This document shows, piece by piece, positions 12,345-23,430 of a DNA stretch of 64,000 bases. Both the position numbers and the translations under genes were made by a program. The notes beneath the pieces were generated by a model. It saw only the letters and a list, made by a program, of their open reading frames with translations, did no database searches and was not told the origin of the DNA. Source of the DNA: Elgaria multicarinata webbii. Lineage: Eukaryota > Chordata > Lepidosauria > Squamata > Anguidae. The DNA lies in the NCBI RefSeq assembly GCF_023053635.1, contig NC_086182.1, forward strand, positions 5,915,001 to 5,979,000, read 5' to 3'. Every line of letters starts with the position of its first letter. Positions within the stretch are counted from its first letter, which is position 1.

Positions 12345-12655
12345 GAATCCTGCTTACCATTCTGGCCTTTCGTCTGCAATCAGCAACTTCCTCTTGGTGA
12401 GAAATGGCTCTGATGGCAAGGCAACATTGGTTTCTAGGACCTAGAAATAGCGTCTGCAGGTATCTGTTTCCCAAATTTATACAAACGAGGAGGATGTACT
12501 TAACCGAGAGGAACACTTTCCTTGCTCTGCTGTTCTGGGTGAACTAATGTGTCGGAAAAATATTTGGTGTGGAGAAATAACTTTCCAGAATTGGTTGATG
12601 TTTGTATTGTACCAAGACAAACAGAGTGCTGGCAGAGCCTTATCACCTTCAGAGG
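12345..12655. repeat. Unclassified dispersed repeat, copy 3
   Basis: Second close copy of 11173-11475, with a short GGCAAGGCAACATT insertion. The two lie 1.2 kb apart in direct orientation. Confidence 0.7.
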
Positions 12656-12659
12656 TGAA

Positions 12660-13838
12660 CCTAGTGTGTGGCAGCAGTAAAAAAGGCCAACTCCATGTTA
12701 AGCATTATAAGAAAAGGAATTGAGAATAAAACTGCAAGTATCATACTGCCTTTAGAAGGGTGACCCTATGAAAAGGACGACAGGGCTCCTGTATCTTTAA
12801 CAGTTGCATAGAAAAGGGAATTTCAGCAGGGGTCATTTGTATGTATGGAGAACCTAGTGAAATTCCCTCTTCATCACTACTGTTAAAGCTGCAGGAGCTA
12901 TACTAGAGTGGCCAGATTTAAAAGAGGGCAGGGCACCTGCAGCTTCAACTGTTGTGATGAAGAGGAAATTTCACCAGGTTCCCCATATATACAAACGACA
13001 CCTGCTGAAATTTCCTTTTCATTACAACTGTTAAAGATACAGGAGCACTGTCCTCCTTTTCATATGGTCACCCTACCTTTAGCAAATATATGGTGCAACC
13101 ACACTTAGAATACTGTGTATGGTTCTGGTCACCAGACCTAAAAAAAAAGATATTGTAGAGCTGGAAAAATGCAGAAAAGGGCAACTTAAATGATCAAAGG
13201 GCTGGAACATCTTCTGGGATTTAAATGTTTTATTATTATTTCAAAACACAAACAAACAAGCAGACACTACAAAAAAAAACAAACATACAAAGTTAAAATG
13301 GACTTCCGATTTTCTCCTCAGCAAATATGTAACTATATTTTCTCTTACTCTATAATTACAAAAAAAGGGGGAAAACTCCCCTCTTTCTATTAAAGTTTTC
13401 TTCTTATTGAATCCACAGAGAACGTTTTTCTAGTACCCACAAAAAGCCTATAAGAGGAGGATCTTCCCTATGAGAGAAGGTTATTGTTTAGCTTGGAAAA
13501 AATGGAAGCTAAAGGGGGACATGATAGAGGTGTACAAAATTATGCACGGTGTGGAGAAAGTGGAGAGGGAGACATTTTTCTCCCTCTCCCATAATACTAG
13601 AACCCAGTGGGGTCATCCCATGAAGCTGATTGGTGGGAGATTCAGGACAGATAAAAGGAAGGACTTCTTCACACAGCGCAGAGTAAAATTATGTTATTCA
13701 CTATCACAAGATGTAGTGATGGCCACCAATTTGGATGGCTTTAAAAGGGGGTTGGAGAAAGTCCTGGAGGAGAAGGCTATCAATGACTACTAGGTCTGAT
13801 GGCTATATGCTACGTCCAGCATCCAAGGCAATAAGCCT
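12660..13838 (+). mobile_element. CR1-type LINE fragment split by MITE and Tc1 (left parts)
   Basis: The pieces at 12660-12756, 13076-13215 and 13440-13838 follow the CR1 C-terminal order. They include 'YGATTLRILCMVLVTR'-like text, then KLKGDMIEVYKIMHGVEKV, FFSLSHNTR and FRTDKRKDFF. The CR1 end resumes after the Tc1 at 15452. AT-rich sequence at 13216-13440 is a further unidentified insertion. Confidence 0.75.
12757..13075. mobile_element. Palindromic hAT-type MITE, copy 1
   Basis: About 319 bp with inverted ends AAGGGTGACCCTATG and CATATGGTCACCCTA. CCTTTAGA (12749-12756) and CCTTTAGC (13076-13083) form a 7-of-8 target duplication. The interior is itself nearly palindromic. It is inserted in a CR1 fragment. 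Confidence 0.85.
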
Positions 13839-13839
13839 A

Positions 13840-15449
13840 CAGTCATGTGAAAAAGAAAGCACACCCTCTTGGAATTTTATGATTTTACATATCAGGACAT
13901 AATAACAATGATCTGTTCCTTAGCAGGTCTAAAAATTAGGTAAATACAACCTCAGATGAACAACAACACATGACATATTACACCGTGTCATGATTTATTT
14001 AACAGAAATAAAGCCAAAATGGAGAAGCCATGTGTGAAAAAGTAAGTACACCCTGACTGCTTCCATAGGAATTAAGATGCTAAGTAGCAGACAGGTGCTG
14101 CTAATCAAATGCCCGTGATTAATTGATCATCAGCAAGTATGACCACCTCTATAAAAGCCAAAGTTTTTTCAGTTTGCTGGTCTGGAGCATTCAGGTGTGT
14201 GTTAACACAATGCCAAGGAGGAAAGACATCAGCAATGATCTTAGGCAATTGCTGCTGCCCATCAATCTGGGAAGGGTTATAAGGCCATTTCCAAACAATT
14301 TAAAGTCCATCATTCTACAGTGAGAAAGATGATTCAAAAGTGGAAAACATTCAAGACTGTTGCCAATCTTCCCAGGAGAGGACATCCCAGCAAAATCACC
14401 CCAAGGTCAGATTGTGCAATGCTCAGAGAAATTGCAAAAAACCCAAGAGTTACATCTCAGACTCTACAGGCCTCAGTGAGCATGTTAAATATTAAAGTTC
14501 ATGACAGTACAATTAGAAAAAGACTGAACAAGTATGGTTTGTTTGGAAGGGTTGCCAGGAGAAAGCCTCTTCTCTCTAAAAAGAACGTGGCAGCACGGCT
14601 TAGGTTTGCAAAGTTGCACCTGAACAAACCACAAGACTTCTTGAACAATGTCCTTTGGAGAGACAAGACCAAAGTGGAGATGTTTGGCCATAATGCACAG
14701 CGCCACGTTTGGCGGAAACCAAACACAGCGTATCAGCACAAACACCTCATACCAACTGTCAAGCACGGTGGTGGAGGGATGATGAGTTGGGCTTGTTTTG
14801 CAGCCACAGGACCTGGGAACCTTGCAGTCATTGAGTCAACCATGATCACCTCTGCATACCAAAGTATTCTAGAGTCAGATGTGAGGCCATCTGTCCGACA
14901 GCTAAAGCTTGGCCGAAATTGGGTCATGCAACAGGACAATGATCCCAAGCACACCAGCAAATCTACAACAGAATGGCTGAAAAAGAAAAGAATCAAGGTG
15001 TTGCAATGGCCCAGTCAAAGTCCAGACCTCAACCCGATTGAAATGCTGTGGCGGGACCTTAAGAGAGCTGTGCATAGACAAATGCCCTCAAACCTCAATG
15101 AACTGAAGCAACGTTGTAAAGAAGAGTGGGCCAAAATTCCTCCACAACGATGTGAGAGACTGATAAAAGTCATACAGAAAACGATTACTTCAAGTTATTG
15201 TTGCTAAAGGTGGTTCTACAAGCTATTGAATCATAAGCTGTACTTACTTTTTCACACATGGCTTCTCCATTTTGGCTTTATTTCTGTTAAATAAATCATG
15301 ACACGGTGTAATATGTCATGTGTTGTTGTTCATCCTAGGTAGTATTTACCTAATTTTTAGACCTGCTAAGGAACAGATGATTGTTGTTATGTCCTGATAT
15401 GTAAAATCATAAAATTCCAAGAGGGTGTACTTTCTTTTTCACACGACTG
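13840..15449 (+). mobile_element. Tc1-type transposon with ~210-bp terminal inverted repeats
   Basis: TA dinucleotides flank it (13838-13839 and 15450-15451). The left end CAGTCATGTGAAAAAGAAAG matches the right end CTTTCTTTTTCACACGACTG. The inverted repeats extend about 210 bp (13840-14053 and 15239-15449) with few mismatches. Total length is 1610 bp. It is inserted in a CR1 near its 3' end, so it is younger than that CR1. Confidence 0.93.
14212..15210 (+). pseudogene. Tc1-like DD34E transposase, frameshifted at both ends
   Basis: A 295-codon frame (14320-15207) covers most of the protein. It has the second helix-turn-helix (VHDSTIRKRLNKYGLFGRVA), WRDKTKVEMFG with catalytic Asp115, QQDNDPKHTSK with Asp206 and NPIEMLWRDL with Glu241, giving the DD34E spacing of Tc1 elements. 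The likely original start MPRRKDISNDLR (14212) is in another frame and runs out of frame before 14320. At the C-terminus, ERLIKVIQK shifts away from the usual Tc1 ending. The catalytic triad is intact but at least two frameshifts make it inactive, so it is a recent fossil. Confidence 0.9.
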
Positions 15450-15451
15450 TA

Positions 15452-15560
15452 TATACACTAGTTGCTGGGGAATATGGGCGGTAAGGTAGTATTGCACCTG
15501 CATCCTGCTTGTGAGTTCCTGGTTGACAGCTGGTTGACCACTGTGTGAACAGAATGCAGG
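15452..15560 (+). mobile_element. CR1 3' end continuing after the Tc1 insertion
   Basis: TAGTTGCTGGGGAATATGGG and the following sequence correspond to the tail after CATCCAAGGCAATAAG at 13838, as in the reversed CR1 copies at 31281 and 54811. Confidence 0.7.
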
Positions 15561-15589
15561 ACGAGGACTGTGACATACCCTGGGGTCTT

Positions 15590-16140
15590 TTAAAGGGTCA
15601 TCCCACATCTTTGCCCTGAACCTCATAGACAAGCTACCATGACTGAGGGTGCTCGGAAAGAGCCGAAATGGTGCAAACTGGTTGGGATTGGGTGATGGGG
15701 AATGCTTCCTTGAGGGATGATGTGATCCCAGAGACTGAGAAAGATGCAGTTCTACAGCTTTCCCAAAGAAATCATCTGCAGAGAGTAACAATTTTTCAAA
15801 TTATTGGCTGATGGCAAATTTCTCTTTTTGGGGCAAAGTGTTCAAGTCTGTGGTTGCTGACGAGCTCCAGACATTCCTGGGTGGTTCTGATATTCTGGAG
15901 CAATTGCTGGGCCCACTTCCATATGACTTTGAGGCCAATTTTAAGGCTGAAACCGTTTTCTTTGCCCTGGTGGATGATCTATGCTAGGTGGATGACAAGG
16001 GACGTGCATCTCTGTTTCTCCTCCTGGACCTGTCTATACCATCAACCATAGTATCCTCCTAGATTGCCTTAAAGGCATCATGCTGTAGTGGTTCTGCTCT
16101 CACCTGGTGGCAGATCCCAGAAGGTAGTGTGGGAGGAATG
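15590..16140 (+). mobile_element. L2-type LINE, reverse-transcriptase fragment
   Basis: Broken frames contain recognisable L2 text: ALVDDLC, DDKGRASLFLLLDLS, 'IDHSILL'-like and LKGI, then the PWDGS-like SGSALTWW equivalent. The same protein region is on the minus strand at 6736-7098. It is old, with several stops. Confidence 0.7.
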
Positions 16141-16194
16141 TTATTCAACTCTATGGTATTTGTGGAATGGAGTTCTATATTGTTACCCATCTTA

Positions 16195-16350
16195 TCATAG
16201 AATAGCAGAGTCGGAAGAGGTCTACAAGGCCATCTAGTCCAACCCCCTGCTCAATGCAGGAATCCACCCTAAAGCATCCCTGACAGATGGTTGTCCAGCT
16301 GCCTCTTGAAGGCCTCTAGTGTGGGAGAGCCCACAACCTCCCTAGGTATC
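16195..16350 (-). mobile_element. CR1-type LINE 3' fragment
   Basis: TAGAATAGCAGAGTCGGAAG through GGGAGAGCCCACAACCTCCC. It is followed by three ATCTTGTTTAAC-like repeats. Confidence 0.87.
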
Positions 16351-16534
16351 TTGTTTAACATCTTGTTTAACATCTCCCTATCTTGTTTAACATCTACATG
16401 AGGAGTCATTGACCTGGTTCTCATGATCACCGCAACCCACCATGGCTTATTTAAATCATGGTAGGTTGTGGTGCCCATCGGTGCCAGGTTGCCAATTCAT
16501 GCCCCCGGCTTCTCATGTCATCCGAACCCAGGCT

Positions 16535-16810
16535 TGTTGAACTCACAACCCTACAACAGGCAATGGACCCTGGGTGGTTTGTTAAGCCACCCTCACTAAG
16601 TTTGGAAGTCACAACAACCTGCACCCAGCAAGGGGAGTTAGGAAAATGAGCTGGCACATATGGGGGAGATTAACAAGCCACCGTGTATTAACCACCCTTG
16701 TGTCATGTGAACCGGACTATTGAGTGTTTTGGAATTGCATGGGTAGTTCTGAGTCAGAACAGGTGGTTGGAGCCAATCATGGGCTTGAAGAGGGCTAAGA
16801 AATTGAAACT
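16535..16810. repeat. Partial copy of the 11640-11930 repeat
   Basis: CCCTACAACAGGCAATGGA through CAATCATGGGCTTGAAGAGG match the second half of the repeat at 11466-11930. Confidence 0.65.
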
Positions 16811-17924
16811 CAGCCCAGGCGAGATGCAAGTACTGTTGGTCAATCATTTATCAAACCACAGAAGTACTGCATTCAAAGGAGAATTAAATTGAACCACTTC
16901 AAATGTAAAGCAACCATACACAAGGTTGTCACATTAGGATTATCTTTAACGAAACAGGTAGTTTACTATATTTGAATCTTTTCAATTCTTAAAGACAGAA
17001 ACCAGAACAAACTCCAGTGGTGGTGAGGATGCCCAACATTTATGTACAAAAGTTAACTTTTAATGAGTTGATCACATTCATTATCGGTAAAAGCAGAGAA
17101 TGCATGTTTAGCAATCTCATTTAAGAGTAAAAGTGATCTCTGGACTTTGTTTTTGCACGTGGCCTTGTGCAACTTCTCTGAGGCCATGGATGCAGAGCAA
17201 GCAAATAATAAGTGACCAATTTTGTTGAATGCTGGTGCAAGGGGTCGTCAGGCGACTCCAGGGCCCGATTGCCAGGTTTTGGAAAAGGAGGCCTCCGTGG
17301 AGTTGGAAGATGTTTCAGAGTGAGAGGCTACGAAGAGCCCTAGATGACAGCCCCCACTACCTGTTTGCAAAACACACACCATTGCAGCTGATGACTAGAG
17401 GTGTTGTGAGTGTGCTGAGCTGAGTCTGGGAGTCTGATGGACTTCCCTGCATCTGCCCCCGGATCCAGGTGGGCGTGGACCCAGGCTCGAGCACTTGTGA
17501 GGCCCTGACGAGCACTCAGCAGCCGTCTGCACTCACTGCCCAAATTGCACATTTCCCCTGCTGTGTCAGTGGTGGCCGTAAAGGCCCCATTTACGTAAGG
17601 GTAAAGGCTCAAATGGCTGCTGACCGCTCGTTGGGCCAAGCTGAGACTCAAAATAAAAGAAGTTAAAATGAACTTATTTTATTTGTTATTTTATATACAT
17701 CATCAGAGGAAGCTATCTAACACTGTTTTAACCACAAACTTCCCTTAAAGCTGGTGTAAATAAGCAAAGGCACGAGATATGGTTAGTTGCTTCCTTCAGG
17801 GAGAAAGCAGCATGGCCCTTGCTTGTAGCAGAGGCAGAAGAGGAAGGAAAAAGAAGGAAGAGGAAGGGGAGGGATCAGGAAAATGGAACTGATCAAGTTA
17901 CAGGTCAACAGGTTCTCTATTGCC
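16811..17924. other. No gene recognised
   Basis: Unassigned. The stretch at 17220-17660 is less AT-rich, with short frames on both strands, but has no family signature. Confidence 0.4.
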
Positions 17925-17932
17925 CTCTAGTG

Positions 17933-19278
17933 CAGTGGTTCCCAAACTTTTTCAGGTCACCGCCCCCTTGGTTCCACAAACTCATGCCTAGTGCCCCCTT
18001 CCCTTCACTATAAAAATAATTATTCAGAATAGCGGTTTTCATTGACCCACTAAGGAAGATAATAACAATAAAATTCAAAACAGTAACAATTGATTGAATA
18101 TTTATTCAAAATCCGAAGCACCCGCCACAGGCTTGCCGAGGGAGGGAGGAAAAAGAGAGCAAATGCCTCTGTTTTGCAGCCGGCGTGGTGGGGCACACCA
18201 AGCAGGGTATGTCCCTTCATTAGCGTTTCGGTGCTTTTGAAACATTACAATTCACCATTAAAAGGACTCTTCTTAAACTGTATTAATACATGTGTGGATT
18301 CTTCCCCTATATGGCTTGGGACTAAACTACCTTCTCCCATAAAAATGTCCCTGGCTTTTAAGACTTAAACTTAATATGGCACTTAATATGAAACTTAATA
18401 TGGCAAAGACTGAATTGCTTGTTTTTCCTCCTAAACCTTCTCCTCATCTCTCATTCTCTCTTACTGTCAATAATGTTACGCTTACTCCAGTCAAGGAAGC
18501 TCGTAGTCTTGGCTTTATATTTGATTCCTCGCTCTCCTTTATTCCACATATTGAGGCAGTAGCTAAATCCTGTCGTTTTTTCCTGTATAATATTGCCAGG
18601 ATTCGATCATTTTTGTCTGTCTCTTCTGCCAAGACTCTTGTTCATGCACTGGTTATTTCTCGGTTGGACTACTGCAACCTTCTTCTCACTGGCCTTCCTT
18701 CTTCTCACATCAGTCCGTTGGTTTCTGTTCACAACTCTGCTGCTAAGATCATCTTCTTGGCTCGCCGCTCTGACCATGTTACTCCACTTCTGAAATCTCT
18801 TCATTGGCTTCCAATTCACTTCAGAATCCAATATAAACTTCTCCTGTTGACCTACAAAGCTTTTCACTGTCTAGCTCCTTCCTATCTCTCCTCTCTCATC
18901 TCACACTTTTGCCCCGCTCGTGCTCTTCGCTCCTCTGATGCCATGTTTCTCGCCTGCCCAAGGGTCTCCACTTCCCTTGCTCGGCTTCGTCCATTTTCTT
19001 CTGCTGCCCCTTATGCCTGGAACGCTCTTCCAGAACATTTGAGAACTACAAGTTCAATCGCAGCTTTTAAAGCTCAGCTAAGAATTTTTCTTTTTCCTAA
19101 AGCTTTTAAAACTTGATTTTGTTCTGACTTTTATACTGCCTGTTTGGTGCATTCTCTTACCCTCCTTATTGCTTTATTATGATTTTATTAGAATGTAAGC
19201 CTATGCGGCAGGGTCTTGCTATTTATTGTTTTACTCTGTACAGCACCATGTACATTAATGGTGCTATATAAATAAATA

Positions 19279-19310
<32 letters not shown>

Positions 19311-19469
19311 CTTCTGGAGAGGCGCTTCTCAGAAAAAAACACCTCGAATGCCCCCCTGCCGCCTCTTTGCCTCTTAGCGCCCCCCCTGGCTGCCCCTTTG
19401 CCTCTTAACGCCCCTTATGCAATCCCACCGCCCCCAAGGGGGCAGTACCGCCCACTTTGGGAACCACTT
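17933..19469. mobile_element. hAT element with nested L2 LINE
   Basis: The ends are CAGTGGTTCCCAAACTTT and TTTGGGAACCACTT, with a perfect 8-bp target duplication CTCTAGTG (17925-17932 and 19470-19477). Both subterminal parts carry CCGCCCCC/GGGGGC motifs. No transposase remains. An L2-type LINE at about 18370-19308 interrupts it and is therefore younger. Confidence 0.88.
18370..19308 (+). mobile_element. L2-type LINE 3' fragment (family with GTACAGCACCATG tail)
   Basis: An open frame at 18376-19116 encodes the end of the reverse transcriptase and the C-terminal domain: MAKTELLVFPP, SLGFIFDSSLSF, SRLDYCNLLLTGLP, SLHWLPIHFRIQYKLL, APYAWNALPEHLR. It ends in AGCACCATGTACATTAATGG and an ATAA/TAA repeat. 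The 246-codon frame is uninterrupted, so it is relatively young. It is 5'-truncated and nested in a hAT. Confidence 0.88.
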
Positions 19470-19477
19470 CTCTAGTG

Positions 19478-20149
19478 GCTGGAAGCATGCAGAGATGTTC
19501 CTATTGTCGGATTAACAGTGAGAGAGCCATGGAGCCAGGAGGCCGTGGGCTCTCCTGCTCCTCACCACCACGATCTCTGTCTGGGCCAGAGCGAGAGGTG
19601 GGTGAACAACAAGGTTGCCATGGTGAAGAGAAGGAGCAACTCTATGGGGGCTTTTGTCAGTGGGCCCCTGCAGGGTTGGGAGACCTTGGCAGGTACGTGG
19701 CCAGGCCTCCCCTTGGCTCCAGCTCTGGCATCTGGCCACTCTACTCCACTTTCCAAAAGTGATTATTTTCTTACAGCCAAATCACACATTACATTATTCA
19801 TGCTTTCTTCTTCTTTTCTAAAGTGAGCTGCCACTGGCCGCTTGTATTTTGAAAGGCATTGGCCACACCGTTGTAGAAAAAAGAAGCGATGGCAATTAGG
19901 AACCGAATGAGAAAACAACACCCTGGTCAGCTGTGATCATTTAATGTGCTATTTTTATGCTGCTCTGCATTCAATAAGACACAAGGCTTATTGTGCAACT
20001 TTTAAATATCCTTAATGCAGCAAAGTAGTGGATGATGATTCTGTCCCTGAACTTGGTTTGCAGGGTTGTCTCCCTTTCAGCTCACCTCAGCATCTGGTAT
20101 ATCCAACTTCTGAGTACGTCAGAGGTTAAAGTGAGCTCGGGGCCGGTTA
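19478..20149. other. No gene recognised
   Basis: Several overlapping frames of about 100 codons at 19457-19826 occur on both strands with no recognisable motif. They are probably chance. Confidence 0.4.
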
Positions 20150-20747
20150 TCCCAAAGAAGCTGCAGCTCATGCAAAATGCAGCGGCCAGATTGATTTCGG
20201 GAACCAGAAGGTTCGACGAAATAACACCTGCTCTGGTCCGCTTGCACTGGCTGCCTGTATGTTTCCAAGCCCAATTCAAAGTGCTGGTTTTGCCCTATAA
20301 AGCCTTACAGGGCTTGGGACCACAATATCTGACAGAATGCCTCTCCCGACGTGAATATACCTGGTCACTACGTTCAGTATCTAAGGTCCTCCTCTGGGTG
20401 CCTACTCCGAGAGAGGCTCGGAGTGTGGCAACGAGGGACAGGGCCTTTTCAGTGGTGGCCCCCAGACTATGGACCGATCTCCCTGACGAGGCTCGCCTGG
20501 CACCAACGCTGCTATCTTTCCGGCGCCAGGTTAAGACTTTCCTCTTTGCCCAGGCATATGATGGCACATCTTAATCACCCACATGTTTAGTTTTTTAACA
20601 GTTTTTAATACTTTATGCGTGTATGTTCTGTGTTTTAGAATTTTTAATTTTGTGTACTCGTTTTTATCTTAATTTTAGAATTTCTGTAAACTGCCCAGAG
20701 AGCCCTGGCTATGGGGGTGGTGTATAAGTGTAATAAATAAATAAATA
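20150..20747 (+). mobile_element. L2-type LINE 3' fragment, close to the copy at 367
   Basis: It encodes LQLMQNAAARLISGTR, LHWLPVCFQAQFKVL and VVAPRLWTDLPDEA with the same CCGCCCAGAG/TGCCCAGAG tail and AATA repeats. The open frame reaches 180 codons (20032-20574), of which the first part is not L2. Confidence 0.9.
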
Positions 20748-21313
20748 AAAAAGGTCATTGCCACTAGGATCCCCCCCTTGCAGACAGAAAATGGCCCTCC
20801 CAATTTCAAACAACGAAAATAAAGAGATGCTTGTCTTGAATACTTAATGAAGAAATGAGAAGCATAAATATGTACAACGGTGTGATTTATTCAGGTGTCT
20901 CATACAATGCCTTGTATGGCTGTGAGGGACCCTCAGTTTGATGCACAATGAAGGTGCGTGTTTCTTCATCAATAAATGCTGAGCAGCCAGGAAAACTTGG
21001 GTAATTGGGATATCTAAAAATACACACCAAACAAACTATGCGTAAAGCAAGGTTGATGTCCCAGCTCTTCGTTGTCCTGCCCTACATACAAGGAGGAAGA
21101 TGCAGCTGGTGCTTTTTATAAAATACTTTCAAAACGACTAATAAAAGCAATGCCAGTTGGGTGTGTTTGCCTACTGTGCACGTCGTGACATTTGCATCGC
21201 ATGCACTCAGCTATATTCCATGCAGATCCAAATGCATGTGTCTCCTGATCGTATGGCTTGAGTCATCTATCTGGAGCCATCAGCTTAACCATCAGCAGTA
21301 ATGCCCATGTTGC
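20748..21313. other. No gene seen
   Basis: Unassigned AT-rich DNA between an L2 fragment and the Sauria SINE. Confidence 0.45.
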
Positions 21314-21618
21314 TAGGAAAGGGGAAGGAACCTCTCGTGCAAGCACTGAGTCATTACTGACTCTTGGAGGGACGGCAGCTTTCGCTGACGTTTTCTTGGC
21401 AGGCCTTATAACGGGGTGGTTTGCCGTTGCCTTCCCCGGCCATTATTACCTTTCCCCCAGCTAACTGGGTACTCATTTTACCAACCTCAGGAGGATGGAA
21501 GGCTGAGTCGACCTGAGCCGGCTGCCTGAAACCAGCTTCCGCTGGGATCGAACTCGGGCTGTGGGGAGAGTTTCAGCTGCAGAAACTGCTGCTTTACCGC
21601 TCTGCGCCACACGAGGCT
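21314..21618 (-). mobile_element. Sauria-type SINE
   Basis: On the minus strand it begins GCCTCGTGTGGCGCAGAGCG with B-box GAGTTCGATCCC, then CAGGCAGCCGGCTCAGGTCG, AAAATGAGTACCCAGTTAGC, GGCAAACCACCCCG and the GTGCTTGCACGAGAGG end. That order is the lepidosaur Sauria SINE, whose tail is shared with Bov-B LINEs. It is the clearest taxonomic marker in the window. Confidence 0.88.
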
Positions 21619-21720
21619 CGCCCAAGTTGCTAAACGTTCGTGAAATCCAATTTATGAAATCGGAGGTTAATCTGGGAAAATACTTTGAATATGCAATATA
21701 ATGGTTTCTTTGTATTACAG

Positions 21721-22040
21721 TAGGGTGACCATATGAAAAGGAGGACAGGGCTCCTGTATCTTTAACAGTTTCATAGAAAAGGGAGTTTCAGCAGGTGTCA
21801 TTTGTATATATGGAGAACCTGGTGAAATTCCCTCTTCATCACCACAGTTAAAGCTGCAGGAGCTATACAAGAGCGCCCAGATTTAAAAGAGGGCAGGGCA
21901 CCTGCAGCTTTCACTGGTGTGATGAAGAGGAAATTTCACCAAGTTCCCCATATATACAAATGACACCTGCTGAAATTTCCTTTTCAATACAACTGTTAAA
22001 GATACAGGTGCCCTGTCCTCCTTTTCATATGGTCACCCTA
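21721..22040. mobile_element. Palindromic hAT-type MITE, copy 2
   Basis: 320 bp with ends TAGGGTGACCATATG and CATATGGTCACCCTA and a perfect 8-bp target duplication TATTACAG (21713-21720 and 22041-22048). Same family as 12757 and 24528. Confidence 0.92.
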
Positions 22041-22048
22041 TATTACAG

Positions 22049-22675
22049 TTGCCAACTTTTTTGCTGGCTGGGTTATTGTGCCTTTGACAGCAGACTGACA
22101 TGCAGACATTTAGCGGGTAAAGCTTTTCTCAGCATGGAGATGAATGAAGGGAAAACTCTTTGCCAGCTTAGTGTTTGTGAACCCATACCATTATGTCTCT
22201 TACCTGTTGGCCTTTGATATAGTTCTAGTTCAGACACTTGGCAGCCCGCTACACTCAACCTTCTGTTTGGTTGTGCAGGTCCATCATAGGAATGCCGGAG
22301 GAATCCGTTTGGGGGGCGGAGCTCAATGGGATTTCATTGACTTGGCCCCCCAAACTCCAACTCGCTTGTCCGCAACCTGGCCTGCCACTGTTGTTCTGTG
22401 TATGAGTGTCTTCTTCTCTGTCCCCAGGAGGGAGAAGGAAACACTTGCTCACAGCGATCCTGCCACTGTGCATGAATGGCTCCTTTTCCCAGAGTGGATT
22501 CACTGCCCCACTGACTTCGGAGCCACCGGCCTACACTGCTTCAGGCCCAAGAGATCTGGACACTACCTCGAGAGAATGAAGTGCATACCCTAGAAGGCTA
22601 AAACATAACCCCTCATTCTCTGCAGTTCACAAGCGCTCCCACAACAGACACCTTCATGTATAAACGGTAGGACCA
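22049..22675. other. No gene recognised
   Basis: The 149-codon frame at 22144-22593 has no family signature and no convincing splice sites. Left as non-coding. Confidence 0.4.
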
Positions 22676-22840
22676 GGAGTCGGAGTGGGCCACAACATCT
22701 GAAGTACTTTCCCCTCATAATTCAGAATGCCATTGCATCCCCTCCCCTGCCAGCAATCTGCCTCATGGCAGCCTTTCCAGCATCTTCACCTAACTCGAAT
22801 TAGATAAAACAGTTGGGTTACCGGAGTGCAAAACTCACGT
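22676..22840. repeat. Partial copy of the 11466-11635 repeat
   Basis: GAGTCGGAGTGGGCCACAAC through CTCGAATTAGATAAAACAG match the first half of the repeat at 11466-11930. Confidence 0.65.
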
Positions 22841-23176
22841 TCTGCTTTCCATCTTGATTCCACCCCATCCTGCCTGCTCTTCCAGGCAGGAAATAGCTCC
22901 CAAGGCAAGAATGTGAACGAATGAAATCTTTATTGCTAAAAGCGATAAGCCCTCACAATTCGACATAATAAAAACAGGTAAAAAGATAAGCTAAAATAAA
23001 TAAGTTAAATAGGTTAAAATGCATAATAAAAATCACATTAACATACATTAAGAACTTGTGAATGGGGAACTAGATCAGTACAACAGGCAAGAGAATGTTC
23101 CACGCTTCCATCTGTGGGGAATCCACCACCCACACTTATATACACAAGAAGGAGGAGAGGAAAAGCCAAGGAGAAC

Positions 23177-23183
23177 ACACACA

Positions 23184-23228
<45 letters not shown>
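23177..23228 (+). repeat. (CA)n microsatellite
   Basis: About 25 CA units with one AA interruption near the start. Confidence 0.95.
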
Positions 23229-23230
<2 letters not shown>

Positions 23231-23366
23231 ACGTTCTGGATAAATTAATGTGCTCAGGAAATACATCTCTGATACATTATAGAGAGCATAGGTTTAAAGA
23301 ATGAAAGCCACATTCTATACAAAGGCAAGATCTACAATAATGCCTTAAAATGGTTTATAACAGTCA

Positions 23367-23430
23367 TTTATTTATTTATTTATTACATTTTTATACTGCC
23401 CAATAGCTGAAGCTCTCTGGGCGGTTCAAG
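23367..23430 (-). mobile_element. L2/SINE 3' tail, reversed
   Basis: TTTATT repeats, ATTTTTATACTGCCCAATAG and AAGCTCTCTGGGCGGTTC. Confidence 0.8.

Noticed and set aside
22144-22593. 149-codon frame
   Set aside because: No family signature and flanked by repeats; probably chance.
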